Below are positions 49,001 to 61,980 of a stretch of 64,000 nucleotides of DNA, in pieces. Both the position numbers and the translations under genes were made by a program. The notes under the pieces are model-generated. The model ran no database searches, was not told the DNA's origin, and saw only the letters and a program-made list of their open reading frames with translations. Source of the stretch: Epiperipatus broadwayi (Eukaryota > Onychophora > Udeonychophora > Euonychophora > Peripatidae); assembly GCA_028023455.1 (NCBI GenBank), contig JAQFVV010000056.1, positions 5,541,717 to 5,605,716 of the forward strand, in the 5' to 3' direction. The first letter of the stretch is position 1. Each line of letters opens with the position of its first letter.

Positions 49001-52000
49001 AAATATTTAGAGGTTTTCTTTACGGGATTAATTGATATCATGGTTAATAATTGTATTAAATATTATAAAAAACTAAGGATCGTCATCTATGAATATTTAT
49101 TAAACAGAAAAATAATTGTTTTGCCTTAAAATAGAACATTAAGTGACTGACGAAGAAATAATAAACATTTTTTTTTTAGCTTTAATATGAACGGTTTTCA
49201 AGAAAGTTTGATGAAGAAATACAGTAAATATAGTTTAAATATTTTTTACTAAGTTATTTTAAAATATAAATGTTATGTGAGATTAGGGAAAACATAAACA
49301 TAAATTTAGTAATATTGAGATTTAAATATAATAGCTTGATAAAATTATAGAAATATTGTTTAAAAATAAAGTGTATGTATGTGAGTCTTATATCTACAAG
49401 AATCAAATGGATGGTAAAGCCAATGGAACGCGATCGAGAAGATAAAGATCGTTTGGTAATTTTGATATTTATTTGTAATGCATAATGTATTTTTTTTAGA
49501 TCATCTATTGATTAAGAATGAAGTGTGAAAGTTTAAATTATATGTACATATTTTATACAACATTTTTAACATATAATGAGATAGGAGTAATTCGGAATAT
49601 GCATGCAATAATTTATTTAAAGTATATTAATAATATAATTTAACAGAACAATTGTGTGATTCTTTTGAACTTTCATGTGATAAAGTATTCAGATATTTTA
49701 AAATAGTTTGTATATGATTAAATATATGAGGAAAGTAGTAAAAAGATTTTCTTATAGAACAGTGGAATAGTTTTAAAATAAATGAATTTTATTATTGTTA
49801 GTAATGCAGATATGTATTTGTCGATGTACAGTATAGAAAAATCTTGAGAAATAAGATCGGATAGTGACTTGGAAGTACTAGTGGAGAGGAAACCAAGATG
49901 TTTTTTTTTAAGAAATAGGAAAATAAAGGATTTGGATCATATTTAGTTTGTGTGATTTCAGTATAGTTAACTAAGCCCTATGACTGAACACATATGGTTT
50001 GGACAGTGTTTTTTGCATATCTTTAAATTTTTGATGTTATAATAAAGCTGAAGAAATAGCTTTAGCATCGTTCCTATAATAGCGGTTGGTAGACAGGTAA
50101 AGGTCACTCCTCTATAGTGTCTTTTAATTCACTGTGCCATGATTGTCAAGGTTTATGACGAGTAATATTCTAGTTGTATTTTGATCCTATGCATCTATCC
50201 TCGCTATCCTTATTTCGTGAATCTGCATCGGTCAGAAAGATATTTTCAAAGAAATAATGAATAAAATAGAACTGAAGATATGTTATCGTTTGTGTAAGAA
50301 TAGTTTATTTGCTGGAATGTATAAAATTGTATAACTTTAAAATTGAAAGTCCAAAATATCATAAAGAGAGAAAGAATCATATAATACATTGTAAAATTAA
50401 TTCGGAAATGAATATAAGATTTTTTGAAAAGAAATCTAAACCAAGTATTTAAAAGTGATAATAAAATTTGAATGAATTTTTTGTTAAAATAATATTTAGA
50501 AAATAAGTATTGCATATTTATTAAGAAAATAGTTCAATAAGGTATAATAAACATATACTTGTGCATGGTATGTTAATAGTTGTAATTATATCATCTGAAG
50601 TAAGGCTTGAATGAGAATATTAGGATTAATAAACATCGGATAATGAACAATAAAAAACCTAATACCGAATGTAGAATAATGTTTTGTAGAATTTTTACTA
50701 CGAATGTAAATTTTGTAAAAAATATAATTTTAATAATATTAAGGATGCAAAGTGTTAGTGATAATCATATAAGAAATGCATTTTGTAACAAGCTAACCAT
50801 AATAATAAATCAAATAATAATACTGTATTTTCTTAAGCATTTTAAAGATAAGATTTAACTAGGAAAATAAATAATATTTTGATTTCATTTTATAAACTAG
50901 TAAACTAAGATGAGATAGGAGAGTAAGGGATATCCAATGTATATAGTGTAAAAATATTGTTAATTTATTTATGTTGTTAATAAACTTTGTTGTAAATTTA
51001 TTTTAAAGTTGTGTGTCCACGTTGTTATTTCTCCACATGGATGCATGAAATCACGATACATTTATAATTGAAACAGACATATAGGTTTTGCACAAAAGGT
51101 AAACATAAAAGTGTTATAATAATTTTGAGAATTTATTGGTATGTTAAAATTAAAAGATTATAATTTTATATTATTTATTGGTCATAAGTCGGTTGCCACA
51201 ATATTACATTAAATTATATGCTAATGTTGCCACACGTATTCTATCATCAGATTATTAAAATACTACCACGTACGTATTTATTTATTTCATTTCAGGAAGA
51301 AATAAGATTATATTATATTATTATTGTTATTATTATTTTTATTATTGTTAGTTGCTGTGTAGTAGATTATGACATAAAATTCCCTTTTCATATTTTACTA
51401 CCATAATTTTAAATCAGTTAGAATACAATTTATGAACCTGAGATTTTATTTTATTTTACTTCATTTTATTTAATTAAGCTAGATTCTTGTTATAAAGAAG
51501 ATTAAGATATAATTATTATTTTAATCGTAGTGAATAGAGCTTAGAAAGTCGTAAGAATACTATGAGTTAGTTATTTGGTATAGTAAAAAAGGGGAATAGT
51601 GTTCTTATGCCATTGAGGTAGTATCGTGTGGATAATGGCTCAATGTAGTCTATCTCGTTCCCCGTATTGTCACTCCATGTCTCATGAAAATAGTAAATGT
51701 TTGCTAATTCATTTTAAAAATTGAACCGTATTTGTATTTAGAAATTAGAGCTAGTAATCATTTTAATCAATGCTGAATATTTCATTTATTTATTTGTTAA
51801 CTGAGCTAGAACCCGGAATATTCGTAATAAACAATATATTTTGGGGTGAGGACGCGCGGGGGGAGGTTAGAACATATATATATATTTATGCACAAACTCT
51901 TTTTGGCTAGCTAACTAAATTCATTCATACAGCTTAATTTTTTAAATACTATTATATAATTCTACTATTATATTGTTACTTATTTAATTTGTTTTGGAAA

Positions 52001-53628
52001 AGTACTTTTTAATCTTTATTACTTTTCAATAAAAGCACATCTATTCATTAAGTCTTTGATAACTGAACTCCCATAAATCAGAAAAAAAGATACATGAAAT
52101 TACATATAAAAGTTTCTCATACTTATACATGTTTGTGTAAGCTGGAAGAAAAATACAGTTAAAGTAATCACATAGAGAACTACTAAAATCTTTCTCGCAA
52201 ATCTTCACAACTAGTCAAGAGTGAATGCCTAGAAAAGAGAAATCCAAAATAGTGACACTTTCACCTATTTAAAAGAATGCTTTATTAATCACATGAGATA
52301 ATATCATATCAGAAATATATTATCTGTACAGAGAAAGTTACAACTCATCTTCACCTTCAATTTTCTCTCTACTTTTGGTTTCAACACAAAGCAACTGAGA
52401 ATCATTAAACAAGACATATCTTTAAAGTTTAACTTTTGACTCATCCATGTATCATGATATACCCGTTTTCATTTTAAAGTTCCTTAAACATTTTGCATTT
52501 CTAATAATATTCAATTTCATCCTTACCATTTCAAAAAAACTTAGAATCAATTATCAACTATCCCTAGTATTTTCATAGTTTCTTTCTTAAAAACCCAGCA
52601 CTTGTTTCATCATTTAAACTCCTAAAACCAATATCTATGACTAATTGAGTATTTACTGAAGAATACTAATCAATGCCACAATTGTCTCAAACATTGCAAT
52701 TTCCATTTGTGAAAAAGGCTCTTGCATTTATTCAGTAATCATAATATTTATAATTTTATGATCAAATACATTAAGGAGAGCAGAAAATTATATGGATTAA
52801 TTTTTCAGTCTTTGATTCAGTTCCCATCTCTAAATTTGTTCATGCCTATTCCTAGTCATCATTAGAAGACCAGTCTTAAATTTACAATTTAATTCATTAA
52901 AGTTTACAGTATGATGAATAAAAATATGCTCTCAGATTGTGTGCCTTAATTTTTCATTTGACACCATTAAATACATTTTTTATAAGTATGAACTTGTTAT
53001 CCTACTTCCACTTAAGATTTTTCTAAAATCAGTTACTATGCTTGATAATTACACCAAAAAATATATCCACTTTAATTAAAAAAAAATATTGACTTCAATT
53101 TAATATAAACAAATATATCCAATAAAATTTCTTGGTTTTCCTTTTCACTTAATATCCATTTTCCTAAGTATCAATATCCAAAAAAAAAAAAAAAACATCA
53201 ACTGAAAAAACAATAGACTCATTTTCAAAAACACATCTTTCCATTCATGTGAAAATTTCATTTATTTGTTTTATAAAATAACTTATTAATATACACTGGT
53301 AATAATATTGCTTCTATTTAATAAATAAAATACAAAAGCATGCTAAATTTAATGGTTTATCTTTGCTTTCCATCTTAAATTCTACACCCAAAGTTCAATT
53401 AATTTAATGTTTTTAACATAAAATTGCTTTCCAAAAATTCTGAATTTACTAACAATCTCATCTATAAATATCACATCATCTCTATTTAATGAAAGTCATT
53501 AAAATATAATTTATTCCACAACAAATTAAATTAAAATGACACTAAACTTATTTTCAAATTCAATATATTTCTAACTCAGTATTATATTTCAGCAATTATT
53601 TCATTATTAATTATCTTTATTTTTGCAG
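46091..53628. other. 7.5 kb AT-rich region, no firm feature
   Basis: No family was recognised. Points noted: two lysine-rich 60-codon plus frames (48431-48613, 48673-48855) of coding-like look but no known motif; GC-richer patches at about 50030-50240 and 51590-51690 (the latter with CATTGAG/CTCAATG inverted words); AATAAA then GT-rich sequence at 50980-51015, like a 3' processing site; a G-rich patch GACGCGCGGGGGGAGG near 51850. Confidence 0.45.
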
Positions 53629-53693
53629 ATAACATGGTTGTTTTTGAAAATAATGCTTCAAACCTTCATGAAAGATTTCAAGAATTATCAGAT
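53629..53693 (+). CDS. Possible internal exon of an unidentified host gene
   Basis: A pyrimidine-rich tract ending TTTTTGCAG is followed by 65 bases open in one frame (two bases completing a codon, then NMVVFENNASNLHERFQ and ELSD) and by a consensus donor GTAAGT at 53694. Both splice signals are strong and the peptide is of ordinary composition, unlike the surrounding AT-rich noise. No flanking exon was found, and a LINE fragment begins a few bases downstream. The frame could be chance; no family is recognised. Confidence 0.3.
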
Positions 53694-53699
53694 GTAAGT

Positions 53700-54537
53700 A
53701 AAGAAGGATTAAAATAGTGCTAAAAAGCATCAACAAAATTGACCCTATCTGCCCCCTCTGCCAGACTCATGATAAAACATTTGATCATCTGGTTTATTCA
53801 TGCCATGGACTCTGGAGGTCTACAAGGATTATCGCTGATAACCTTAAAGTGAATTTTTACCTTGTTATGTCTCTTAAGGATAGTATTAAGACAAGATTCA
53901 TCCCTACTATTAGGCTTTCATTATTTATCAACTATGCATTCTGGTCTACTCGTTGTAAAATGGTTTTCAATCCTGGTGCAATTCATGAGGGAAAATTCTT
54001 TCTGAATAAACTTATAAAATTTAAAAACCGTGACATGCTCCTAGCTCCAAAAGTACTATTTGAGGAAACATGGACTCTGATTGCATTAAAGGAATGATTG
54101 CTGGTAAAACACTGTTTCTTCTATCTAAGATATTGCTGAAAGTGATTTTGTTAATAACCAGAAGTTCAGATCCTTAAGTCAACAAAATGGATAGTTTTTA
54201 ACTGAACTCATCAGATTTAGTATAAATACCTAAGCCTTCATAGTTGTAGTGATTTTTCCAATGGTGATCTGACCAAACTCTAGATTGACTAAGTGACTCT
54301 TGGTAGTGTGAGGCAATTTGTCTAGGTGAGTTGGGTGAGCTTAATTAGCCTATTTGTGTGCTAATAGTAGACCAGGTAGGTTTACCTCTTGCTCAGAATA
54401 ATACTATCTTAGATTTATTTATTATCATGTAATTCTTTTTTATGTTTGTAATTCTAGCTTTCCTTTTCAATTTACCACGTACACATAATTGTCACTGTAA
54501 ACATTGTACTTGTTTAATAAATATTTGAAAAAAAAAA
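53700..54537 (+). mobile_element. APE-type LINE family L, 3' fragment (plus strand)
   Basis: A 5'-truncated copy that keeps only the C-terminal coding domain, the 3' untranslated region, AATAAA (about 54516) and an A-rich tail ending near 54537. It belongs to the same family as the longer copy at 56.8-60 kb on the opposite strand, shown by the shared C-terminal domain. It lies directly after the possible exon at 53.63 kb. Confidence 0.75.
53717..54097 (+). pseudogene. C-terminal zinc-knuckle domain of LINE family L
   Basis: The 126-codon frame begins KSINKIDPICPLCQTHDK and continues FDHLVYSCH, giving CX2CX8HX4C, the CCHC knuckle that closes many non-LTR polyproteins. It goes on with a domain ending IRLSLFINYAFWSTRCKM, FLNKLIKFKNRD and LAPKVLFEETWTLIAL. 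The same segments occur in order at 57.1-56.8 kb on the minus strand (IRLSIFFNYALWCLRCK, FIKTINKVKKKDHLIAPKY). The frame is open but headless, so it is a remnant of a larger polyprotein. Confidence 0.75.
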
Positions 54538-54539
54538 GA

Positions 54540-55150
54540 CTAAATTAATGTTTGATGGATTTTCTCAAAAGAAAATAAAGATGGATAATTATGAATTAGA
54601 AATTAACAATTATGAATACCTAAGCCAAATTATTAATACAGATGGAAACAGATGAAATTAATCATAGAATGAAAATTAATTAGAATGTTTTTCATGGAAA
54701 TATAATAAAATATACCTATGAGTTTGAAAAGGAAGGCTTTTAATAATTGTGCTTTATCAGTTCTTACTTATGAATCTAAGACTTGAATACTTAGCAAAAG
54801 AGCAATGCAGAGCCTTCAGATGTATAAAAAGATATATGTTAACAATAACAAAAATGGATCGAAAATGAAATACAATGATGACAGAACAAATATATTACTG
54901 ACATCATTGAAAAAGAAGACAGAATAGAGCTGGACTTATTGCTAAAAAAATAATGATAAATGAACAGTTAAAATTTTAAATCAGATCCCAAAAGATTAAA
55001 AAAAAACATAGCCAAAGATCACATGTGAGATAGATGAAATAAATGCTTGCTAGTGTGATGTAGAGAAAAAAGTCACACAGTTGTAAAATTAAATTAAATT
55101 TGGAGAGCTCCATCCTGTAGTGTATTGAGAACAGTTGGGAAAATGATGAT
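54540..55150 (+). mobile_element. RTE LINE 3'-end fragment (plus strand)
   Basis: Plus-strand post-RT region of the RTE family: NYEYLSQIINTDG, EINHRMKIN, KEGFNNCALSVLTYESKT in one interrupted frame, then a tail ending CTCCATCCTGTAGTGTATTG and GATGATGAA, the typical RTE 3' end. It aligns with the reverse complements of copy 2 (25.7-26.2 kb) and copy 3 (62.4-63.0 kb). It begins immediately after the A tail of LINE family L. Confidence 0.75.
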
Positions 55151-56819
55151 GAAATATATCATAACTAGTGATTGTTAACATTTTATTAAACATTTTTATA
55201 TGATAGTAATAAAAAGGATAAAGATTTAAAGATTAATTTATTTATCATTCATTGTTTTATTAATTTGCAGACTTTCTTCATTACATTTCCATCCATTAAA
55301 TTCTGCAATAAGGTTTTAAATATTATTTATAGTATAGTAAGTCTTTTTAAAATTTCAACATTTAAGTTATTCAGTTTCTATTTCCTAAAAAAAAGTCTCA
55401 AATTAAAAAAAAACATCCCAGTAGAATTAAGATAAAACAAAAAAACAACAACAACAACTTAACATCCATATCAATTAGGCTTTTTAATTCATGGTATTTA
55501 CAGATCTGTTTCTTATTATTTTATAATATATGACTTTTCAAAATTAAATGATAAAATTGTATAAATTGTAAGGCATGCAAAAATAATAGACTAGATTTAA
55601 AAAAATTCAAAAGAGTTTCCTCAAATTTGTCCACTAATAGAAATTGTTGCAGCAAAAAAAAAAAAATAGTAACAGTATTCTACCTATAAAAAAATTAATT
55701 ATAAATACATTTTATAAAATAGAATATAACACCCAAAACCATTTTTCTATCTTTGCCTGATGTGCACTGATGACTGAAAGTAAAATATTAATGTTTCAAT
55801 AGTGATGCATTGTTTAGAAAACAAAAAAATGATCAGGAAAACTAATATAAATATTTTCATAAGAATTTTTTTTTATCAAGTTAGCAGAAAATTAGCTATT
55901 TTCATGACTACTTTTGAGTTCTGCAAATTTATTCAATATTAAATTCAGAATATTTTTCAATTGGTTGGCTTACAGCAATATGAATGTTAAAACACTGTTC
56001 ATAAAAAAATCTGTAATATGATACAATATGGTACTTTAGGATTATCACTGCTGTGATGTAATCATCCAGCCATAATTATTATAACTTTGCAAATTATTCT
56101 AACACTTTAGATTTGTTATTTTTTTTAAAGATTAGCAAACTTTATATTTAAAAATAAGTTTTTGAATTATGACTACAATAAAAAAATTAGTAAATAAAAG
56201 TAATTTTCGACATTCAGTTTATTTAATTCAAATCTTTCATTTATATATTCATAATATTTTTTTAAAATTAACTTAAATTCAAAAACTCATTTTTAAAATA
56301 TAATGTTTCCTAAACTTGAAGTGATATTTTCAAAAACTTATTTTTAAAATATAAGGTTTCCTAAACCTGAAATGATAATTTCACAAATTTAGAATAAGTA
56401 TGGGCAGATGATTATGTCACAGCAACGCTAATCCCAATACATTGAAATATAGGGTTATGTTTCATGGTCAGTATGTAGGTTTTTTTAATATTAAAAATGA
56501 AAACATTTTAATATTAATAAAAATATAAAATATTTATGATGTCAAATAAAATATTAATATCGTGAATTTTTCCAATCAATCTGACAGAAAATAGCAAATA
56601 TAATACATGCAAAGAAAATACATGAAAATTTCTACATTAATAATACAATGTTATGAAGATACAATCGTAAAGTTGGATTAAAATATAATTCATAAAATCA
56701 AAGTTAGAAACAGGAAATTAAATCAGGAAGATGATTTTTTTTTTAAAGAAACTTATTCTATAAATTATATTTGTTGATAAGTTACATTATAAATGTTCAG
56801 ATTGATTTGCAGAATGTAG
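55151..56819. other. AT-rich stretch with one short tandem duplication
   Basis: Nothing coding. At 56280-56381 a 51-bp unit (CAAAAACTCATTTTTAAAAT, ATAATGTTTCCTAAACTTGA) is repeated twice with few differences. Confidence 0.6.
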
Positions 56820-57126
56820 ATCCAGTGATGACCATGTAGACTCCACAATGTATTTTGGGGCAATTAAATGATCTTTTTTCTTGACTTTGTTTATTGTTTT
56901 TATAAATATGTAACCTTTAGGGTCTTCTACCTAATCCATTACTATCTTGCACCTAAGACACCAAAGTGCGTAATTGAAGAAAATGGAAAGTCTAATTTGT
57001 GCAAAATCACCATGTTCCATACAACTTCTTATGGATAAGATGTTTGCATTTAGGTTCATTGTCCAATTTGTAATTAATAGTCTGTGAATATTTTTAATCA
57101 GGTGCATCTCATGATGATATGGTTAA

Positions 57127-57519
57127 TTAATTCTTCTTCCCATATATTTGACAAATTGTTTCAATTTTTTTGCGGTTCCTTTTATTGGCTAGGAAGGATT
57201 TTGTGGGGAGGGAATCTAAATTGAATTTAATCATGAAATCCAGGAATTTTGGCTCTAGGTACCAAAGTCCGGAGCCTGATGTGATTTTTTGATTGTTTAC
57301 CCCTAATGGGGTATTGCCGATTTGATCTTCCCCATGCATAAGTTTGTACGCTTCCCAATATTTCAGTTTTGTAGTAATAGTATCATTTTCAATGTTAAAT
57401 TTCCCCACATTATTCCACACAGTCTTTGTCCAGTTCTGCTGTATTGGCGGAGGCCTATCGATTGGTGTTATAGTGTCTTGTTCTGTCAGTTTTATATGGC
57501 TTTCCTGTTGTCTGCACAA
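57127..57519 (-). pseudogene. LINE family L C-terminal region
   Basis: A 130-codon frame downstream of the RT: basic and polar, with KYWEAYKLMHGEDQIGNTPL, SGLWYLEPKFLDFMIKFNLD and SLPTKSFLANKRNRKKIETI before the end IYGKKN. It leads directly into the tail domain, which here is frame-broken. The position matches the region between RT thumb and zinc knuckle in APE-type LINEs. The cysteine pair of the knuckle seen in the 53.7-kb copy is not preserved here. Confidence 0.65.
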
Positions 57520-58020
57520 ATTGTTATAATTTCTATGAGTGTAAGAATAGAGTGGAGTGCAAGGCTGTTAAATTATCTGGGCTTTTGAAGCTTCTGTAAA
57601 CTTATAGCTACAGTTTTACTGCCCCAAAATAGTCTTGCACATTCTGAAATTTATTTTCTTAATGAATTTTTGTGAGGAGTTAAATCCATTCATGAAATAG
57701 CTGATTTTTGGGAATAGTAATGCATTAAGCAGTCTGACTTTATCCTTCAATGATAGGTAAACTTTTGAAAGAGAGGAGGTGGTTTGTTTGATTTATGTCA
57801 ACATATGATTCTCAATTTCTCTCATTACTGATGGTGGTTTGTGGAAATTAAAACCTAAAAATTTTTGTGGATTGGCTGTGAAGTTTGATTTCATTTTCCC
57901 TCCTTTTGATATTTTCCATGTTGCATATTTTTGTCTATTAATTTCCATTCATCGAATATTGGTCTAAGATAAGCTCTAGTTTCTTTATAAATTTCTGGGA
58001 TGTCAGGCAAATCAGAATAT

Positions 58021-59233
58021 CATCCAAGAAGATATGTTTCACCTCCCTTCTGATAGGAGATATATATACTAACAGAAACTCCCTTTAAATCTCCAACAGT
58101 AATGGATTTATGTATACCATAAAAATAACACAGTAAGTGGAGATCCCTGTGGGATGGATAGAGTTGGTTCGAATCCAGGGGCTACATTGCCATTCATGGT
58201 AATAAAGATGTTTATATTAGATAGCAGATTGCTGATCATCCTCAAATATCTCCCCTGTATGTTGTATTGCTTTATAATTTTGATTACAATTGATGGCCAC
58301 ATTATCGAATGCCACTGCAATATCAATTTGAACAACGATCGAATACGATTTCCTTCTTGTTCTTATACAATCCATCATGAATTTCATTTGACTGATAGCA
58401 TTGACAACTGTTTCTCCATTCTTAGCATATTGTGAGTCTGATATGGACTCATAGATTTTTCCTTTGATTCTGTCTTTTATTAGTTGCTCAATGACTTTGA
58501 TTAGGAGAGGACACATGGAGATGAGCCTGAGAATGGAAAATTCTGGTGCTGCATCTCCTTTTTTCCAAGAGGGAAAAAGGGAGATTGAGTATAAATTATT
58601 GACATTATGGGGCTCACCCCCCAAGTAATCTATCATCCTTTGGATTATAGGTACTGAGAATCTATTTAGATGGAGCAGGACAAACTTCGGTATTCCATAT
58701 ATTCCTGGATGGACCCTTTCCGGGAGCATCTTTAGCTTGTCCAGTATTCTTCTCTCTGTAATTTCATGTGGCTGATTATTTTCTAATTGCATTATGTTCT
58801 CTTTGCTTCCCATCTGGACAGTTTGGAGTTTCGCTCTAAAGGGTGCTCTAATAATATGCATCATCTCAGAACTCACATAGTATTTTTCGTCACTTGTTAT
58901 TGATTGAGGAACTGATTTTTTACTAGCTGACCCCAGTGCCGAATGGATATAACTCTTAAACCAACTCTGTTGATCTGACCAAAATCTTTTTGCCCTTTTG
59001 ATTGAGATGTATTTGGCAAGGGATTTCTGCCTATCCTTGTATTGGTACTTGAGGCCTAAGATGAGATCAACATTTTGGTGTTCAAAGGAGATATTGTGAA
59101 GTTTCTCATCGATATTGTTGAGGTCAGCCAATTGCAGAGTCAGGCCATTGTTTCTGTGAGGAGCATCATTAATTATTGATTGGAGGACACTAATATTGAA
59201 GAACCAAGCCTCCTTTTTGATTGGAAGTTCCAA
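58021..59233 (-). pseudogene. LINE family L reverse transcriptase
   Basis: A 338-codon frame (59233-58217) is the best preserved coding stretch in the window. It contains PSWKKGDAAPEFSILRLISM (family: PK.G.......RPIS), LLIKVIEQLIKDRIKGKI, SDSQYAKNGETVVNAISQ (Q.GFR.G.S...A) and IVVQIDIAVAFDNV with motif A aspartates. Next, in another frame (58335-58108), SIPQGSPLTVLF is motif B. About 58040 VKHIFLDDILICLT is motif C, with LDD for the usual ADD. At least two frameshifts separate these parts, so no full RT is made. Confidence 0.8.
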
Positions 59234-59277
59234 AATGTTTACTTTTCAAAAAAATATATGTAAGCCTCAGAGAATAC

Positions 59278-59989
59278 TCACTCTGGTGCTGAGTGTCTCA
59301 TCAGTATCATCATGGTCTTGGTGTTACTTTCCATTGCTACTTCTAATCTAAATCTAGACACCACAGACCAGAGCACTGCTTCAATTTTAAAATGCAAGAT
59401 GGGTAATAGATCAAGTCTATTAATGATGTGGTCCGTTTGGTATAAAACAAGAAGGCATTTTAAAGGGGAAAAACCCTCTCCACACATGAGACCACAATTG
59501 ATTAAGTGGATGTACTTATTAAATGCACTATACACTAAATTAAAATCACCCATAATTAGGACTGGGTATGGATTTGTGGCAAGTACACAAGTAATTTAAC
59601 TAATAATTTGTGAATTATGTTTTGATCATTCTTCATATAGATATAGATTAACTTGACTTGAGATTGACCATATTTGAGATTGATAATGATGCAGTTGGTG
59701 TCAATTTGTAGTATCATAAAACATGAAGGGGGGTTGTTCTTAAGAATAAATGAGAATTGCACCCCTCCAGCTGCAGTTGTCGAGGGCACATTTGAAAAAA
59801 CCATAGTTGTTCATAGATTTGTTGGACTTTATCATTTGAACTAATGTGTAATGTGGTTTCTCCTATACATATGTTAGGTTGGTATTTGTCAATCCAATTA
59901 CTGATTGCAAATATACTGTCAAGTGAATTAAGTTCGTGGACATTAATGCTGAAGATATCGATTTTCATTATTGTTTGTTGGGTTGGCAT
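59278..59989 (-). pseudogene. LINE family L endonuclease domain
   Basis: From 59989: KIDIFSINVHELNSLDSIFA then ISNWIDKYQPNICIGETTLH fits the APE start (N..GL......I..W......PDI..I.ET) with the catalytic glutamate kept. In another frame at 59553 MGDFNLV gives the GDFN motif with the catalytic aspartate and asparagine, followed by a TDHIINRLD segment (family: DHI). A frameshift between them (about 59.7-59.56 kb) breaks the domain. Its job in an intact element is to nick target DNA at the integration site. Confidence 0.75.
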
Positions 59990-60384
59990 ATAGGAAATTG
60001 ACTATACTTAGTAATTAAGTTTTCATAAAAGCTTTATTTGTTCTTTTTGATTCCTGTAACCACTTAGTTTTTAGTAAAATATCCTGTACTCTCTATTCAT
60101 TATAATAAGAACTAAATAGTAAGTTTTCGTAGACGCTTTCTTTGGTAAATAAATTTTAACCATTCTTCTTGAATTATCAAATGCTGCAATTAAAAAAAGT
60201 CTATGCATTCTCACTATGTCTAAAAAGAGATCTGAAATGTTGCTGGTGTGGCTTACAGATAGTATAAACATGGAATAGTCAAGAAATATCGATAACATAA
60301 CTATTTTGGGAATATATTAATAACATAATAGACTTATTTACTTGCTATTTATTGTATCTCCTGGACAAGCTTCCTGTTCTCATT

Positions 60385-60417
60385 GGGGGCATGGGGACTC
60401 CAGGTTGGAAACCTCTG
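60385..60417 (-). mobile_element. hAT-like terminal sequence
   Basis: Read on the minus strand from 60417: CAGAGGTTTCCAACCTGGAG followed by TCCCCATGCCCCC. hAT elements characteristically begin CAGNGGT.CCCAACCTGGG. The sequence inward (60384 downward) includes a 75-codon frame (60298-60071) without recognisable motif. The opposite terminus was not found, so this is likely one end of a deleted element. Confidence 0.5.
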
Positions 60418-61861
60418 ATATAAATAATGCTGCATATAATTGCATGTAAAATAGCATCACCACAAACGTTCAGATAAACTACTAAATTTAGTCAGGTAAG
60501 ATAAAACTTGTGATATGCATTAGAATATTAAAATTCTTACCCCATGTATTTTTGATATAATAATATTATTATAATCAGCTATTTACGAGATCAAATCTTA
60601 TGTTCAAAAATTCAACTATAATAAGAAATAGAATTTCTGCGAAATGGCAGTTTCCTCTTTCTTAATTTTAATTAAAAAGTATAAACTCAACATAAAAAAT
60701 TCTATCTAATGAGGCAGATTAAAAATAAATTTAGTTATTTAAAAAAAATGTAGAAATTTATATTACCAAATAGTATTAAATTATAAATCATTACAGATGA
60801 TGTATAATTGTAAACATTTAATAAATGTAAAATATACAGTTTTTTTTTTTTTTAATTAGAGAGGAAATAGATTTTAATAAACTACAGTCATCTACATAAA
60901 ACAAAATATTTGGAAAAAATAATAATAACAGCTGTACATAGTTAATCATTAATTTCTTTTGAACAATTTTCAATATTCTTAATATGATAAAAAAATAAAT
61001 CCATTTGTTCAATATTTTTTTTTTCCGATGACTTTTAATAAAATAATTAAATTTGCTCATCATTTTTTTTCTTGAAGACAATTTATTTTTGCCCCAATAT
61101 ATTTGTTTTGTTCATATTTTTTTTTTCCCAATGCCTTTTCTTATTTAATTATTTTACTTAATGGCATACGCACAGTTTTTCAGTTATATATATATATCTT
61201 AGGTTGCATTCCTATATATGATATATACACGATTTGCCACATAATATGGGTGCATATATAATAAAAGAATAGTACATTATCAATTTTTAAGATATAATAT
61301 AATAAATATATTCCTGTCACTATACATAATATAACAAAATGAAGCAATTAATTATATTATTTATTCTGCCTTAAATTTGTTTAATATATATTTAAATATG
61401 GCATTATCATTTGAAGTTCATTGGAAAACTTTGATCTTTATGTATGTCGTGGTGGCCTAAGGTTTTATTTTAGAACCCCCCTCCCCACTAATTTAAAAAT
61501 TCAAACTTTAATATCAAATGGATCAGTATTATTTCAAATATAAAGGAAGTTGTTACATTTTCATTTACCATTGTCAAACTCCCTGCCTCACAACTTTGAC
61601 GCCATCCATTTCAGATAAATACACTAATGATTATTACTAATCATTTTCGAAACTAGAGATTATTTCTAGCACAGGTATAAACTTTAAACCTCAATTAAAG
61701 ATTAATATATCTGATTTTTTAAATTTACACACACGGAGTTACTCTCCTTTCTCTGTCCCGTATGTAATATCTTTATAGATATAATAAAAACACCTCCACA
61801 CTTCTCCATTTTTTTCAAATTCATATAAATAAAAATATAATAAAAGACAAATGGCCCCCAA
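60418..61861. other. AT-rich stretch, no gene recognised
   Basis: Contains a T13 run (about 60841-60853), TA run (61183-61196) and a short C-rich patch (ACCCCCCTCCCCAC near 61476). AACTTTAATATCAAATGG at 61504 recurs as AACTTTAATATGAAATGG at 62401 next to the 3' end of RTE copy 3. Confidence 0.55.
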
Positions 61862-61930
61862 GGTGCATTTCATGCTAAACCAGCATTTATCAGTTGGCCC
61901 AGATCACTATTTCTCATATATATCTCTATT
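61862..61930 (-). repeat. Fold-back repeat fragment
   Basis: GCTAAACCAGCATTTATCAG then TTGGCCCAGATCAC matches, in reverse complement, the right arm of the fold-back repeat at 25.24-25.28 kb. Only this short part is present. Confidence 0.6.
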
Positions 61931-61980
61931 ATATGCAAAGTATTTATCTAGAGTAAATTGTTACATTTTATTATCGTCAA

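Larger units (their letters stand above)
56820..60000 (-). mobile_element. APE-type LINE family L, long copy (minus strand)
   Basis: Reading from 60000 down: apurinic-endonuclease domain, reverse transcriptase, a C-terminal region and, at 57.1-56.8 kb, the tail domain shared with the plus-strand fragment at 53.7 kb. Frames are interrupted several times but the order of domains is complete, as in Jockey/CR1/I-type elements. The two family L copies point away from each other's 3' ends with an RTE fragment between them. No ORF1 was recognised upstream of 60 kb. Confidence 0.8.

Noticed and set aside
57322-57588. Plus-strand open frames of 88 and 61 codons
   Set aside because: They lie antisense to the coding C-terminal region of LINE family L and are shadows of it.
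58154-58435. Plus-strand 93-codon frame
   Set aside because: Antisense to the LINE reverse transcriptase; the minus strand carries the conserved motifs.
59312-59599. Plus-strand 95-codon frame
   Set aside because: Antisense to the LINE endonuclease with its GDFN motif on the minus strand.
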